From positions 1 to 15,969 of the forward strand of contig DASUYK010000089.1 of assembly GCA_036377415.1 (NCBI GenBank): a stretch of 15,969 nucleotides of DNA, read 5' to 3'. Both the position numbers and the translations under genes were made by a program. Under the pieces are notes generated by a model. It made no database searches and was not told the DNA's origin. It saw only the letters and a program-made list of their open reading frames with translations. Position 1 is the first letter of the stretch. Each line of letters opens with the position of its first letter. The DNA is from DASUPK01 sp036377415 (GTDB taxonomy: Bacteria; Actinomycetota; Thermoleophilia; Solirubrobacterales; 70-9). This document shows, one piece after another, positions 1 through 6,368 of the stretch.

Positions 1-37
1 GGACGAGGAGGAGTAGTCCCCCGGCACCTTGCCGCGC

Positions 38-68
38 GACTGGATTGCGCGAGAAGCGAGCGCCAGTC
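38..68. other. Imperfect hairpin in the left intergenic region
   Basis: GACTGG at 38-43 pairs with CCAGTC at 63-68. Inside it, CGC at 48-50 can pair with GCG at 60-62, leaving a loop rich in GAG/GAA. It lies just left of a perfect hairpin at 75-100, in DNA with no convincing gene. Together the two could end transcription from genes on either side. There is no U-tract, so a standard intrinsic terminator is not shown. Confidence 0.35.
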
Positions 69-74
69 CGGACA

Positions 75-100
75 GTGCCGCTTTCCATGCAAAGCGGCAC
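75..100. terminator. Perfect 10-bp inverted repeat, probable terminator hairpin
   Basis: GTGCCGCTTT at 75-84 is the exact reverse complement of AAAGCGGCAC at 91-100, with the 6-base loop CCATGC. It lies about 95 bases downstream of the stop of the minus-strand membrane-protein operon, where a transcript would end. No run of T follows on either strand. Termination is therefore inferred from position and stem quality; U-less hairpins of this kind are proposed as terminators in actinobacteria. A protein-binding palindrome is the alternative. Confidence 0.5.
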
Positions 101-149
101 CCTGCGCTCTCTGGGGCCGGGAACCGCGGTGGACCATCACGTCGCGCCA

Positions 150-190
150 GACGGCTTCGCCACACACTGCCGCCACAAAGACCGCGGCCG
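150..190 (+). repeat. 41-bp intergenic repeat, copy 1
   Basis: This block matches 3825-3865 at 33 of 41 positions without gaps. Three parts are identical: GACGGCTTCGCC (150-161), CCGCCAC (170-176) and CCGCGGCCG (182-190). The 8-base and 5-base spacers between them differ in sequence but not in length. GCCGC (169-173) and GCGGC (184-188) can form a stem around a 10-base loop, and the other copy keeps this stem. This copy starts 3 bases beyond the stop codon of the UPF0104 gene. Function is unknown. Confidence 0.65.
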
Positions 191-193
191 GAC

Positions 194-1177
194 CTACGCC
201 TTCGCATGCTCCTCGGCCTCGGCGCTCGCGCTCCGGATCAGGTGACGCCAGTTGGTCGTCCTGAACACGAACACGAGGGCGAGCGCGGCGAGGATCGCGG
301 TCCAGGCTGCGATCGCGATCTGCTGGCCGACGGAGTAGGTGAGCACCGCGATCGGTCCGGGCCCTACCAGGGTCGCGACCAGGAGCGCTTGCTGCGCCCC
401 CGCGCCCCCGGGCGTGAGAGGCAGCAGCGTGGAGATCGTCGCGACGCTCATCACGAGCATCACGTTCTCGAAGGAGCCCCCGATGTCGAAGGCGTCGAGG
501 AAGAACCAGATCGCGAAGAACCGGCAGAGCCAGCCGATCCCCTGCCAGGAGGCGACCGTGCGCAAGTAGCGCCCGGGATTGGTCAGGACGACCGCGCCCT
601 GCTTGACGTGGTCCCAGAACGCCTCGACCCGCCGGGCGAGGAGGGCGAAGGTGATGACGACCGCGATCCCGAGGACGGTGAGGAAGAAGAGCAGGAAGCT
701 CGGGTTCTCCGCCCAGAAGGAGATGTCGAACGCCGGCAGGTCGGGAAGCTCGGGCGGCTGCGGGAGAAGGCCGAGCGAGAGGGCATAGAGGAAGACGAGG
801 ATTCCGGCGGTCGTGTCGAACACCGAGCCGACGAAGAACGAGGAGACGACTGTGGTGTAGGTCGATCGCCGGATTGAGCGCTTGGCGAGGAAGATCTTCA
901 CGGCGTCGCCGACCCGGGCGGGGATGAAGCTGTTCAGGCCCGCCCCGGCGACGTAGGCGGCCGCGATCTGCGGATAGGGGATCTCGCGGTCCGGATAGGC
1001 GGCGCGGAGGACGTTCTGCCAGGCGCGGCTGCGGGCGAGCAGGTGGGCGAGATAGAAGGCGAGCGCGACCGCCATCGCGAGCCAGTCGATCTCCGCGAGC
1101 CGGCGGAAGAACTCCTCCGCACCGTGACGGAAGCTCTCGACGCTCTGACCGAGGTCGACCCCGAGGGGCGGTGTCAT
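194..1177 (-). CDS. UPF0104 / lysylphosphatidylglycerol synthase TM-region flippase-like membrane protein
   Basis: A 327-residue polytopic inner-membrane protein of the LPG_synthase_TM (UPF0104) family. Hydrophobic segments are spread over the whole length, beginning near residue 32 (WLAMAVALAFYLAHLL). Two family signatures are visible: GLNSFIPARVGDAVKIF near residues 79-95, and LLPLTPGGAGAQQALLV in the C-terminal third. Family members include the flippase part of MprF and many stand-alone proteins linked to lipid or glycan translocation. This one lacks the soluble MprF synthase domain, so no aminoacyl-lipid synthesis is implied. Its ATG overlaps the stop of the upstream YihY gene by four bases (ATGA), which suggests translational coupling. 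It is the last gene of a four-gene operon. The exact substrate cannot be read from the sequence. Confidence 0.85.
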   Translation of the reverse strand: MTPPLGVDLGQSVESFRHGAEEFFRRLAEIDWLAMAVALAFYLAHLLARSRAWQNVLRAAYPDREIPYPQIAAAYVAGAGLNSFIPARVGDAVKIFLAKRSIRRSTYTTVVSSFFVGSVFDTTAGILVFLYALSLGLLPQPPELPDLPAFDISFWAENPSFLLFFLTVLGIAVVITFALLARRVEAFWDHVKQGAVVLTNPGRYLRTVASWQGIGWLCRFFAIWFFLDAFDIGGSFENVMLVMSVATISTLLPLTPGGAGAQQALLVATLVGPGPIAVLTYSVGQQIAIAAWTAILAALALVFVFRTTNWRHLIRSASAEAEEHAKA

Positions 1178-2061
1178 CGGGCTCCGCCCCGGACTCGTTG
1201 CGACTCGGCATTGAACAGCGCACCGAGCAGGAACGCGAGATTGCCGAGCCAGAGCCAGATGAGCAGCGAGATCATCGCGCCGAGCGTTCCGTAGGTCTTG
1301 TCATAGGACCCGAAGTGCGCGACGTACAGGGTGAACACGAGCGAGACCGCGAACCAGAGAGCGACGGCGAGCATGGCCCCGGGCATCACCGATCGAAGCG
1401 ATCGCGTGCCGCGCCGCGGCCCCTTCCGTGGCCCGAGCGAATAGACGAGCGCGAACGCCGCGAGCAACGAGAGGGCGCCGATCGGCCAGCGCGCATAGCC
1501 GACCAGGTCCTTGAGCAATCCCTCGAAGCCGGCGGCATCCGCGATCGTCCCGAACAGGGGCCCGGCGACGACCACGGCGAGGAACGCGATGAAGACCAGA
1601 ACCATGAGCAGGAGCGTGAGCCCGAGGCGGACGCCGAGGTTGGGCAGGAAGCCCCGTCCGGCCTTCACCCGGTTGATCGACTCGAGCGAGCGCATCGCCG
1701 CTCCGATCGCGCCCGAGGCCGAATAGACGGAGATCAACAGGCCGACCCCGAGCAGGGCGCCCGCGTTCCCGCGGTCCGAGAGAGCGTCACGCAGCGCGCT
1801 GTTGATCGTGTCGACCGCGGTGCCGGGAGCGGCGTCCCTGAGGGTGTCGACGATGCTCTCGTAGGTCCCCGGGTACTCACCGAGGAGGGCGAGCAGGGCA
1901 ACCGCTACGAGCAGGCCGGGGAATAGGGAGAGGACCGAGTAGTAGGTGAGCGCGGCGGCGCGGTCGGTGATCTCCACCTCTCCGAACCGGTCGTACATCG
2001 CCTTCGCGATCTTCAGCCACTGCTCGCGGCCGAGCTCGCGCCAGCGTCTACCAGACGACAT
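1174..2061 (-). CDS. YihY/virulence factor BrkB family membrane protein
   Basis: A 295-residue protein with a short basic N-terminus and about six hydrophobic segments, typical of the YihY/BrkB family. Recognisable stretches are the early DRAAALTYYSVLSLFPGLL, the central SASGAIGAAMRSLESINRV and the C-terminal YGTLGAMISLLIWLWLGN followed by ALFNAE. The family was once misnamed RNase BN. Its biochemical role is unsettled; lipid, small-molecule or export functions have been proposed. The gene overlaps the DUF2804 gene upstream by 14 bases and the UPF0104 gene downstream by 4, so all are probably made from one transcript. The pairing with a flippase-like protein suggests an envelope function, but this is inference. 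Confidence 0.88.
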   Translation of the reverse strand: MSSGRRWRELGREQWLKIAKAMYDRFGEVEITDRAAALTYYSVLSLFPGLLVAVALLALLGEYPGTYESIVDTLRDAAPGTAVDTINSALRDALSDRGNAGALLGVGLLISVYSASGAIGAAMRSLESINRVKAGRGFLPNLGVRLGLTLLLMVLVFIAFLAVVVAGPLFGTIADAAGFEGLLKDLVGYARWPIGALSLLAAFALVYSLGPRKGPRRGTRSLRSVMPGAMLAVALWFAVSLVFTLYVAHFGSYDKTYGTLGAMISLLIWLWLGNLAFLLGALFNAESQRVRGGAR

Positions 2062-2908
2062 CGTGCGCCTCCATCACCCCCAGGCCGGAGTCGAGCGGAA
2101 GCCCGTTGAGGGTCCCGCTGAAGCGTCCGAAGGGCGCTTCGTAGTCCGACCTCGCGATGAGGGGGATCCCCTCGTGATGGATGCGCTGGGTCTCGGCGGT
2201 GAAATTGAGGCGCGACTCGTCCTCGAAGTGGATCGAATCGAGACCCTGGAACTGGACGGGCCCTGCCTCGGTCGGCACCCCCGAGACCCAGATCGTCCGC
2301 TCGCTCGCGCGGGGTGGGTCGTTGATCCCGGTGACTAGGTTCCAGGCGACCGATCGTCCGTCGCGGGCGGTGCCGACCCCCGCAGACCACTTCCAGGTCA
2401 CGTAGCGGGGGTGGTATCCGGCCGAGTCGTCCTCTACCGCGAACCCGCGGAGAGGGTTCGTTCGGCTGCCGATCCGGACCTCTCCGGTGACCGGGACGCC
2501 GGCGAGCTTCCGGGTCCAGGTGTACCCCCCCTCCCCGTTCGGGCACATGCACTCGATCGCGAGCCCATCGTCCAGCTCCAGGTCGAACTCGACGCTCCTG
2601 GCCCGGACGTGCACCGAGCGCCCCGGCATCCGCACCTCGGCCCGAGACCAGGGGAACCCCCGGCGCGTGTTCTCCCAGAGCCGGCGGCGCTCCCGGTCCC
2701 AGACCCCCCAGAACGTCATCGAGGCGGGGCCCACCTCCACCAGCGCCGCGAAGACGATCAGGTTCTCTGCGAAGGCGCCGACCCACCGCCACCGCTTCCG
2801 CATCCGGCGACGATGGAACAGCGGCATGTGCGCCGGCGGCACCGGGAGACGCGGGCGCTCCTCGGGCGATCCGCGCCAGGGCAGGCGGGCAATCTCCGCA
2901 TCCCTCAC
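2048..2908 (-). CDS. DUF2804 domain-containing protein
   Basis: A 286-residue soluble protein that I recognise as DUF2804, a family with no established function. The best signatures are in the C-terminal half: YVTWKWSAGVGTARDGRSVA, then WNLVTGINDPPRASERTIWV, and the closing PFGRFSGTLNGLPLDSGLG followed by VMEAHDVVW. The many aromatic and alternating residues suggest a beta-rich, lipocalin-like fold; that is inference. It may be somewhat short at the N-terminus compared with relatives. Its ATG overlaps the dehalogenase stop by four bases, and its own stop lies inside the start of the YihY gene. This tight coupling says it is made with the dehalogenase and the membrane proteins, without revealing a reaction. 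Confidence 0.8.
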   Translation of the reverse strand: MRDAEIARLPWRGSPEERPRLPVPPAHMPLFHRRRMRKRWRWVGAFAENLIVFAALVEVGPASMTFWGVWDRERRRLWENTRRGFPWSRAEVRMPGRSVHVRARSVEFDLELDDGLAIECMCPNGEGGYTWTRKLAGVPVTGEVRIGSRTNPLRGFAVEDDSAGYHPRYVTWKWSAGVGTARDGRSVAWNLVTGINDPPRASERTIWVSGVPTEAGPVQFQGLDSIHFEDESRLNFTAETQRIHHEGIPLIARSDYEAPFGRFSGTLNGLPLDSGLGVMEAHDVVW

Positions 2909-3801
2909 GCCTGATCCAGGAAGCGGAGGATCCGCTCGGCGATCAGCTCACCGCGATCCTCCTGGAGGAAGTGAGCCGCGCCCTCGATCGCCGTCTGCTC
3001 GTCCGCCGTCGGGATCGTCTTCGTGAACCGCTCGCCGGCGCGCGGGAACGGAAACACCGGATCGCTGTCGGAGAACGCGACGAGGGCGGGCTTGTCCCAC
3101 CTCCCCAACTCGTCGGCCATCTCCCTCTGCTGAACGGCCATCGGATCGTCCTCGGACATCGGCACCAGGAGCGGGAACTGGGCCGCGCCCGCCTTCGACT
3201 CCGGCGTCGGGAAGGGCGCCTCGTATCCGGCGACCACCCGATCCGGGAGCTCGGTCGTCGTGGCGCCCTGAACGATGACGCCGACCGGCAGGTCCGGGTT
3301 CCGCTCGGCGAAGTCCCGCCAGGCCATGAATCCCTTCGAGACCCGGCCGGTGAACAGGCCGGTGTTGAGGATCACCAGAGCCCCCACCCGGTCCGCGTTC
3401 TCGACCGCCCACCGAAGCCCGATCGGCCCGCCCCAGTCCTGCACGATGACGGTAGCGTCGCTCAGGTCGAGGCCCTCGAGCAGTCGCCCGATCAGCTCGC
3501 AATGCCGCTCGTAGCTGTACCAGCCGCGGTCCGTCGGCTTGTCGGAGCGGCCGAACCCGGCGAGGTCGGGGCAGATCACGCGATGCCCGGCCGCGACCAG
3601 CGGCGGCAGCATCTTCCGGTAGAGGAAGGCCCAGGTGGGCTCGCCGTGGAAGCAGGCGACCGGTCCCGCCCCGTTCGCTCCGCCGTCGGGGGACTCGTCG
3701 GCGTAGTGGAGGCGAAGGCCGTCGAGTTCCGCATAGTGCGGCTCGAACTCGTAGCCCGGGAGCCCCTCGAAGCGCTCGTCAGGAGTCCGAAAGACGTCCA
3801 C
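2905..3801 (-). CDS. Haloalkane dehalogenase, subfamily HLD-I (alpha/beta hydrolase)
   Basis: A predicted 298-residue cytoplasmic enzyme that hydrolyses carbon-halogen bonds of haloalkanes to an alcohol and a halide. Residues are numbered from GTG 3801. The N-terminus (DVFRTPDERFEGLPGYEFEP) is typical of the DhlA group. HGEPTW is at 52-57, the nucleophile Asp122 sits in QDWGG with halide-binding Trp123, and a second Trp161 lies in the cap (GFMAW). The acid is probably Asp247 in SDSDP and the base His277 in AAHF. The complete set favours a real dehalogenase over a generic hydrolase. An ATG at 3855 is in frame, but GTG 3801 fits family length and has a TATGTT hexamer six bases upstream. It is the first gene of the four-gene minus-strand operon. 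Natural substrates are unknown. Confidence 0.85.
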   Translation of the reverse strand: MDVFRTPDERFEGLPGYEFEPHYAELDGLRLHYADESPDGGANGAGPVACFHGEPTWAFLYRKMLPPLVAAGHRVICPDLAGFGRSDKPTDRGWYSYERHCELIGRLLEGLDLSDATVIVQDWGGPIGLRWAVENADRVGALVILNTGLFTGRVSKGFMAWRDFAERNPDLPVGVIVQGATTTELPDRVVAGYEAPFPTPESKAGAAQFPLLVPMSEDDPMAVQQREMADELGRWDKPALVAFSDSDPVFPFPRAGERFTKTIPTADEQTAIEGAAHFLQEDRGELIAERILRFLDQA

Positions 3802-3807
3802 CGGGAG

Positions 3808-3813
3808 AACATA
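3808..3813 (-). promoter_or_regulatory. Predicted -10 box for a leaderless dehalogenase operon transcript
   Basis: On the minus strand TATGTT lies exactly six bases before GTG 3801, with no Shine-Dalgarno sequence between them. Transcription would begin at or next to the start codon, giving a leaderless mRNA. The same arrangement occurs at four other starts in the window. A clear -35 box was not seen. Confidence 0.5.
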
Positions 3814-3824
3814 CGTGACTGAAT

Positions 3825-3865
3825 GACGGCTTCGCCGGTTACGGCCGCCACGCACACCGCGGCCG
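3825..3865 (+). repeat. 41-bp intergenic repeat, copy 2
   Basis: The second copy of the element at 150-190, with the same three blocks and spacing: GACGGCTTCGCC at 3825-3836, CCGCCAC at 3845-3851 and CCGCGGCCG at 3857-3865. The stem is longer here, GGCCGC (3843-3848) against GCGGCC (3859-3864), with a 10-base loop. The copy fills most of the gap between the divergent dehalogenase and sulfotransferase genes and ends three bases before a TACACT box. It could be a regulator-binding site or a dispersed intergenic repeat. Confidence 0.65.
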
Positions 3866-3868
3866 CTC

Positions 3869-3874
3869 TACACT
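3869..3874 (+). promoter_or_regulatory. Predicted -10 box of the sulfotransferase gene
   Basis: TACACT lies 10 bases before ATG 3885. A start site about seven bases after the box would leave an untranslated leader of only a few bases. No Shine-Dalgarno sequence is visible before the ATG, which fits leaderless or near-leaderless initiation. The hexamer directly follows repeat copy 2. Confidence 0.4.
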
Positions 3875-3884
3875 GCTCGCCTTC

Positions 3885-4889
3885 ATGGCCGCCCGCGCCA
3901 GTCCCCAGACGGGTCGCGAGACGCCCGCGCGCACGCACGACCCCGCCGACGAGGCGATGTGCTTCCGGGCGCGAGAGCGCTACGCCGCCGACCGGAAGCG
4001 AGGCGGCCGCGTGCCCAGGCGGCGCCGGCGCCACGCCGCGCTCCCCAACCTGATCATCATCGGCGGGCTGAAGTGCGGGACGACGAGCATCCACCACTAC
4101 CTCGGGCTTCATCCCGAGGTCGACATGTCGAAGCCGAAGGAGCTCAACTTCTTCGTCGAGGAGCTCAACTGGGACCTGGGCCTGGAGTGGTACAAGGGCC
4201 GCTTCGATGACCGCTTCCAGGTCCGCGGCGAGTCCTCACCCCACTACACGAATTTCCCCTACTTCGCGGGCGTCCCCGAGCGGATCGCCGAGCACATCCC
4301 CGACGCCAAGCTGATCTACATGGTGCGCGACCCGATCTCGCGGATCCTCTCGCACTGGCGGCACGCCGTCGGGGCCGGCTACGAGACCCGGCCGATGGAG
4401 GAGGCGCTGGCGCGCCCCGACCAGACCTATGTCACGCGGTCGCGCTACTGGATGCAACTCCAGCCCTATCTCGAGCGCTTTGATCCCGGCCAGATCGAGG
4501 TGATCACCCAGGAGGAGCTTCAATCCGACCGCGAGGGGACGATGCGCCGAACACTCCGCTTTGCAGGCGTCGACGAGAGCTTCTACTCCGAGCAGTTCGA
4601 GCGGGAATGGGAGAAGTCGACCGCGAAGGAATCGGACAGGTACCAGGTCATGGAGAAGCTGATCAAGCTGCCCGGGTTTCGCTCGTTCGATCGGAACTTC
4701 GATCGCCTCCCTGAGCGGATGCGCTGGATGGTCGAGAAGGTCGTGCACGATCCCGACGCCCCCTCCGCGCCGAAGCCGAAGCTCCCGGATCGGATCCGGG
4801 ACGAGCTCACCGCTCGGTTCGGCGAGGACGTCGCCGCGCTCCAGCAGTTCGCCGGGCGCGAGTTCGCCGGCTGGAAGCAGTACTCGTAG
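3885..4889 (+). CDS. PAPS-dependent sulfotransferase family protein
   Basis: A 334-residue protein from ATG 3885. It is predicted to transfer sulfate from PAPS to a hydroxyl or amine acceptor. The 5'-phosphosulfate loop GGLKCGTTSIHHYL is at about residues 60-73, after the beta strand NLIII. The 3'-phosphate-binding segment YMVRDPISRILSHWRH is at about 145-160. A conserved YEQ-like stretch falls near RYWMQLQPYLERF. The type resembles heparan/glycolipid sulfotransferases (Sulfotransfer_1/3) rather than cytosolic aryl enzymes. The first ~50 residues are very basic and poorly conserved in appearance. GTG 4011 is an alternative start giving a more usual N-terminus, while the TACACT box favours 3885. 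The acceptor is unknown. The gene stands alone, divergent from the dehalogenase operon. Confidence 0.85.
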   Translation: MAARASPQTGRETPARTHDPADEAMCFRARERYAADRKRGGRVPRRRRRHAALPNLIIIGGLKCGTTSIHHYLGLHPEVDMSKPKELNFFVEELNWDLGLEWYKGRFDDRFQVRGESSPHYTNFPYFAGVPERIAEHIPDAKLIYMVRDPISRILSHWRHAVGAGYETRPMEEALARPDQTYVTRSRYWMQLQPYLERFDPGQIEVITQEELQSDREGTMRRTLRFAGVDESFYSEQFEREWEKSTAKESDRYQVMEKLIKLPGFRSFDRNFDRLPERMRWMVEKVVHDPDAPSAPKPKLPDRIRDELTARFGEDVAALQQFAGREFAGWKQYS

Positions 4890-5036
4890 TCCGCGCCCGA
4901 CCGCCGCTGTGGCGCGCGCATCAGGCCGTCGCGGGAACGCTCCGCCGACGCAGCCGACGAGGTCAGCGAGAAGCCGCTCAGGCCGGAGGCGGCGAGGAGT
5001 GCGGTCAGGAAGACCATCCTCGATCTCTTCGCTGCA

Positions 5037-5042
5037 TAACCT
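5037..5042 (+). promoter_or_regulatory. Predicted -10 box for a leaderless RpiB-like/RibD-like transcript
   Basis: TAACCT is followed by exactly six bases (GATGTC) and then ATG 5049. This is the leaderless geometry also seen at the dehalogenase, kinase and oxidoreductase starts. No Shine-Dalgarno sequence lies before this ATG. Confidence 0.5.
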
Positions 5043-5048
5043 GATGTC

Positions 5049-5573
5049 ATGAAGATCGCCGTAGCGGCGGATGAGCGGGTGGGGGTCGCCGAAGCCGTGC
5101 TCTCGGAGCTTCGAAAGCGCGGCCACGAGCCGATTCCGCACGGCGCGCTGGCCGACGACGAGCGCGACGACTGGGCCTGGGCAAGTGAGGCGGCGGCGCG
5201 CGACGTCGCCGAGGGCCGGGCGGATCAGGCGGTCGTCTGCTGCTGGACAGGGACCGGCGCATCGATCGCGGCGAACAAGGTGGCGGGGGTCCGCGCCGCC
5301 CTCTGTCCCGACGCGCAGACCGCCGACGGCGCCCGGAGGTGGAACGACGCGAACGCGCTCGCGATCAGCCTCAGGGCGACGTCCGAGGCCGAGCTCGGCG
5401 AGATCCTCGATGCATGGTTCGGCGCGGAGCCGAGCCCCGACGCCGGCGACGTCGCCAACGTCGACCACCTCTCCGAGATCGAGGACGGCGGTGGACACGA
5501 GGGTGCTCCGATGACGCGAGGGCGCGCCGCCAGGCGCGACCCGTTTGATGCCGGAGGAGCAACCCCTAGATGA
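5049..5573 (+). CDS. RpiB/LacA/LacB-family sugar-phosphate isomerase-like protein
   Basis: A 174-residue protein with the RpiB fold. The key landmarks are MKIAVAADERVG at the start, VVCCWTGTGASIAANKVAG at 62-80 (matching the RpiB CGTGxG phosphate loop and SIAANK) and RRWNDANALAISLR at 96-109. Ribose-5-phosphate isomerase B interconverts ribose and ribulose 5-phosphate. Cys65, at the position of the catalytic cysteine, is kept. The usual DH after the first strand is D8-E9, and the usual HN before the last strand is W98-N99, so two active-site histidines are absent. A different substrate or lost isomerase activity is therefore likely. The C-terminal ~35 residues are a divergent tail. The stop overlaps the next start by four bases, so it is coupled to the reductase. 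Confidence 0.8.
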   Translation: MKIAVAADERVGVAEAVLSELRKRGHEPIPHGALADDERDDWAWASEAAARDVAEGRADQAVVCCWTGTGASIAANKVAGVRAALCPDAQTADGARRWNDANALAISLRATSEAELGEILDAWFGAEPSPDAGDVANVDHLSEIEDGGGHEGAPMTRGRAARRDPFDAGGATPR

Positions 5574-6358
5574 TGGGCGCCGCCGAGGCGGCCCCCTCCC
5601 GGATCCCCGGGGAGACCCACGTCGTGAGGCGTCTCCTTCCCGATCCCGCCGAGACCACGGTCGCCGAGCAGCTCGCCGAGCTCGACCTGAAGCCGCTCGC
5701 CCACCCCCACCGGCCGTACCTGATCCTCAACTTCGTCACCACGCTCGACGGGCGCGCCGCGATCTCGGGCCGCTCCGGTCCGATCGGAAGCGACACCGAC
5801 ACGGAGATGCTCCAGCGCCTCCGCACCCGGGTGGACGCCGTGATGATCGGCGCGGGGACGATGCGGGCCGAGCGCTACGGCCGGATGGTCTCCGATCCCG
5901 AGCTGCGCGCCTATCGCGAGCGTACGGGCCTCGCCCACGACCCGCTTGCGGTGATCGTCTCCAACCGGCTCGAGCTCCCCTGGGACGCGCCGCTCTTCAC
6001 GGACGGCGGCGGCCGCTGCGTGGTCTTCACCGCTTCAGGGGATGACCCGCCGGACACTGCTACTCCCGTGACCTGCGTCCGCCACCCGGACGGGGTGGAC
6101 CTCGACCGTTGCCTGGAGTGGCTCCGGAAGGAGCGCGGGATCCGCTCGGTCCTCTGCGAGGGGGGCCCAACCCTTCACGGCCGCCTCCGCGAGGGAGGCC
6201 TCGGGGACGAGCTATTCCTGACGATCGCTCCAAAGATCGCGGGCGGCGAGGGGCCCCGGATCCTCGAGGGAGCGCTCCCCGACGTCGACAAGGTGGAGCT
6301 CGCCTGGCTTCTCTCCTCCGACGGCGAGCTCTTCGCCCGCTACCGCGGGATCGCGTAG
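5570..6358 (+). CDS. RibD C-terminal/dihydrofolate-reductase-like pyrimidine reductase
   Basis: A 262-residue RibD_C domain protein without the deaminase half of bifunctional RibD. In riboflavin synthesis this domain uses NADPH to reduce the ribosylamino side chain of the pyrimidine intermediate. Visible motifs are LNFVTTLDGR (53-62), the nucleotide-binding GAGTMRAERYG (94-104) and CEGGPTLHGRL (196-206). The start is ATG 5570, overlapping the RpiB-like stop, with GGAGGAG at 5553-5559 about ten bases upstream; a second ATG follows at once. Stand-alone copies are common in actinobacteria and some act on other substrates, so riboflavin biosynthesis is plausible but unproven. No other rib gene is in the window. 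Confidence 0.83.
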   Translation: MMGAAEAAPSRIPGETHVVRRLLPDPAETTVAEQLAELDLKPLAHPHRPYLILNFVTTLDGRAAISGRSGPIGSDTDTEMLQRLRTRVDAVMIGAGTMRAERYGRMVSDPELRAYRERTGLAHDPLAVIVSNRLELPWDAPLFTDGGGRCVVFTASGDDPPDTATPVTCVRHPDGVDLDRCLEWLRKERGIRSVLCEGGPTLHGRLREGGLGDELFLTIAPKIAGGEGPRILEGALPDVDKVELAWLLSSDGELFARYRGIA

Positions 6359-6361
6359 CGT
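6356..6361 (+). promoter_or_regulatory. Possible -10 box before the acyl-CoA dehydrogenase
   Basis: TAGCGT begins in the stop codon of the reductase gene and sits seven bases before GTG 6369. The geometry resembles the other leaderless starts, which would let this gene be transcribed on its own. With only 10 bases between genes, read-through from upstream is equally possible. Confidence 0.3.
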
Positions 6362-6368
6362 TCAGCGC

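Noticed and set aside
2..16. Possible 3' end of a plus-strand gene (Asp-Glu-Glu-Glu-stop)
   Set aside because: Only four codons are visible. An acidic tail before a terminator hairpin is plausible, but nothing else supports it.
29..877. Plus-strand frame of 282 codons at the left edge
   Set aside because: It is mostly opposite the UPF0104 gene and reads as charged low-complexity sequence, a typical antisense frame.
4895..4935. Possible third, inverted copy of the 41-bp repeat after the sulfotransferase gene
   Set aside because: GTGGCG and GCCGTC are present, but the spacing is wrong and the CCGCGGCCG block does not match, so it is probably chance in GC-rich DNA.
4236..5498. Long minus-strand open frame of 420 codons across the sulfotransferase and RpiB-like genes
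   Set aside because: It lies opposite two genes with clear family motifs. High GC content keeps antisense frames open, and its protein is Arg/Gly/Leu/Asp-rich with no recognisable domain.
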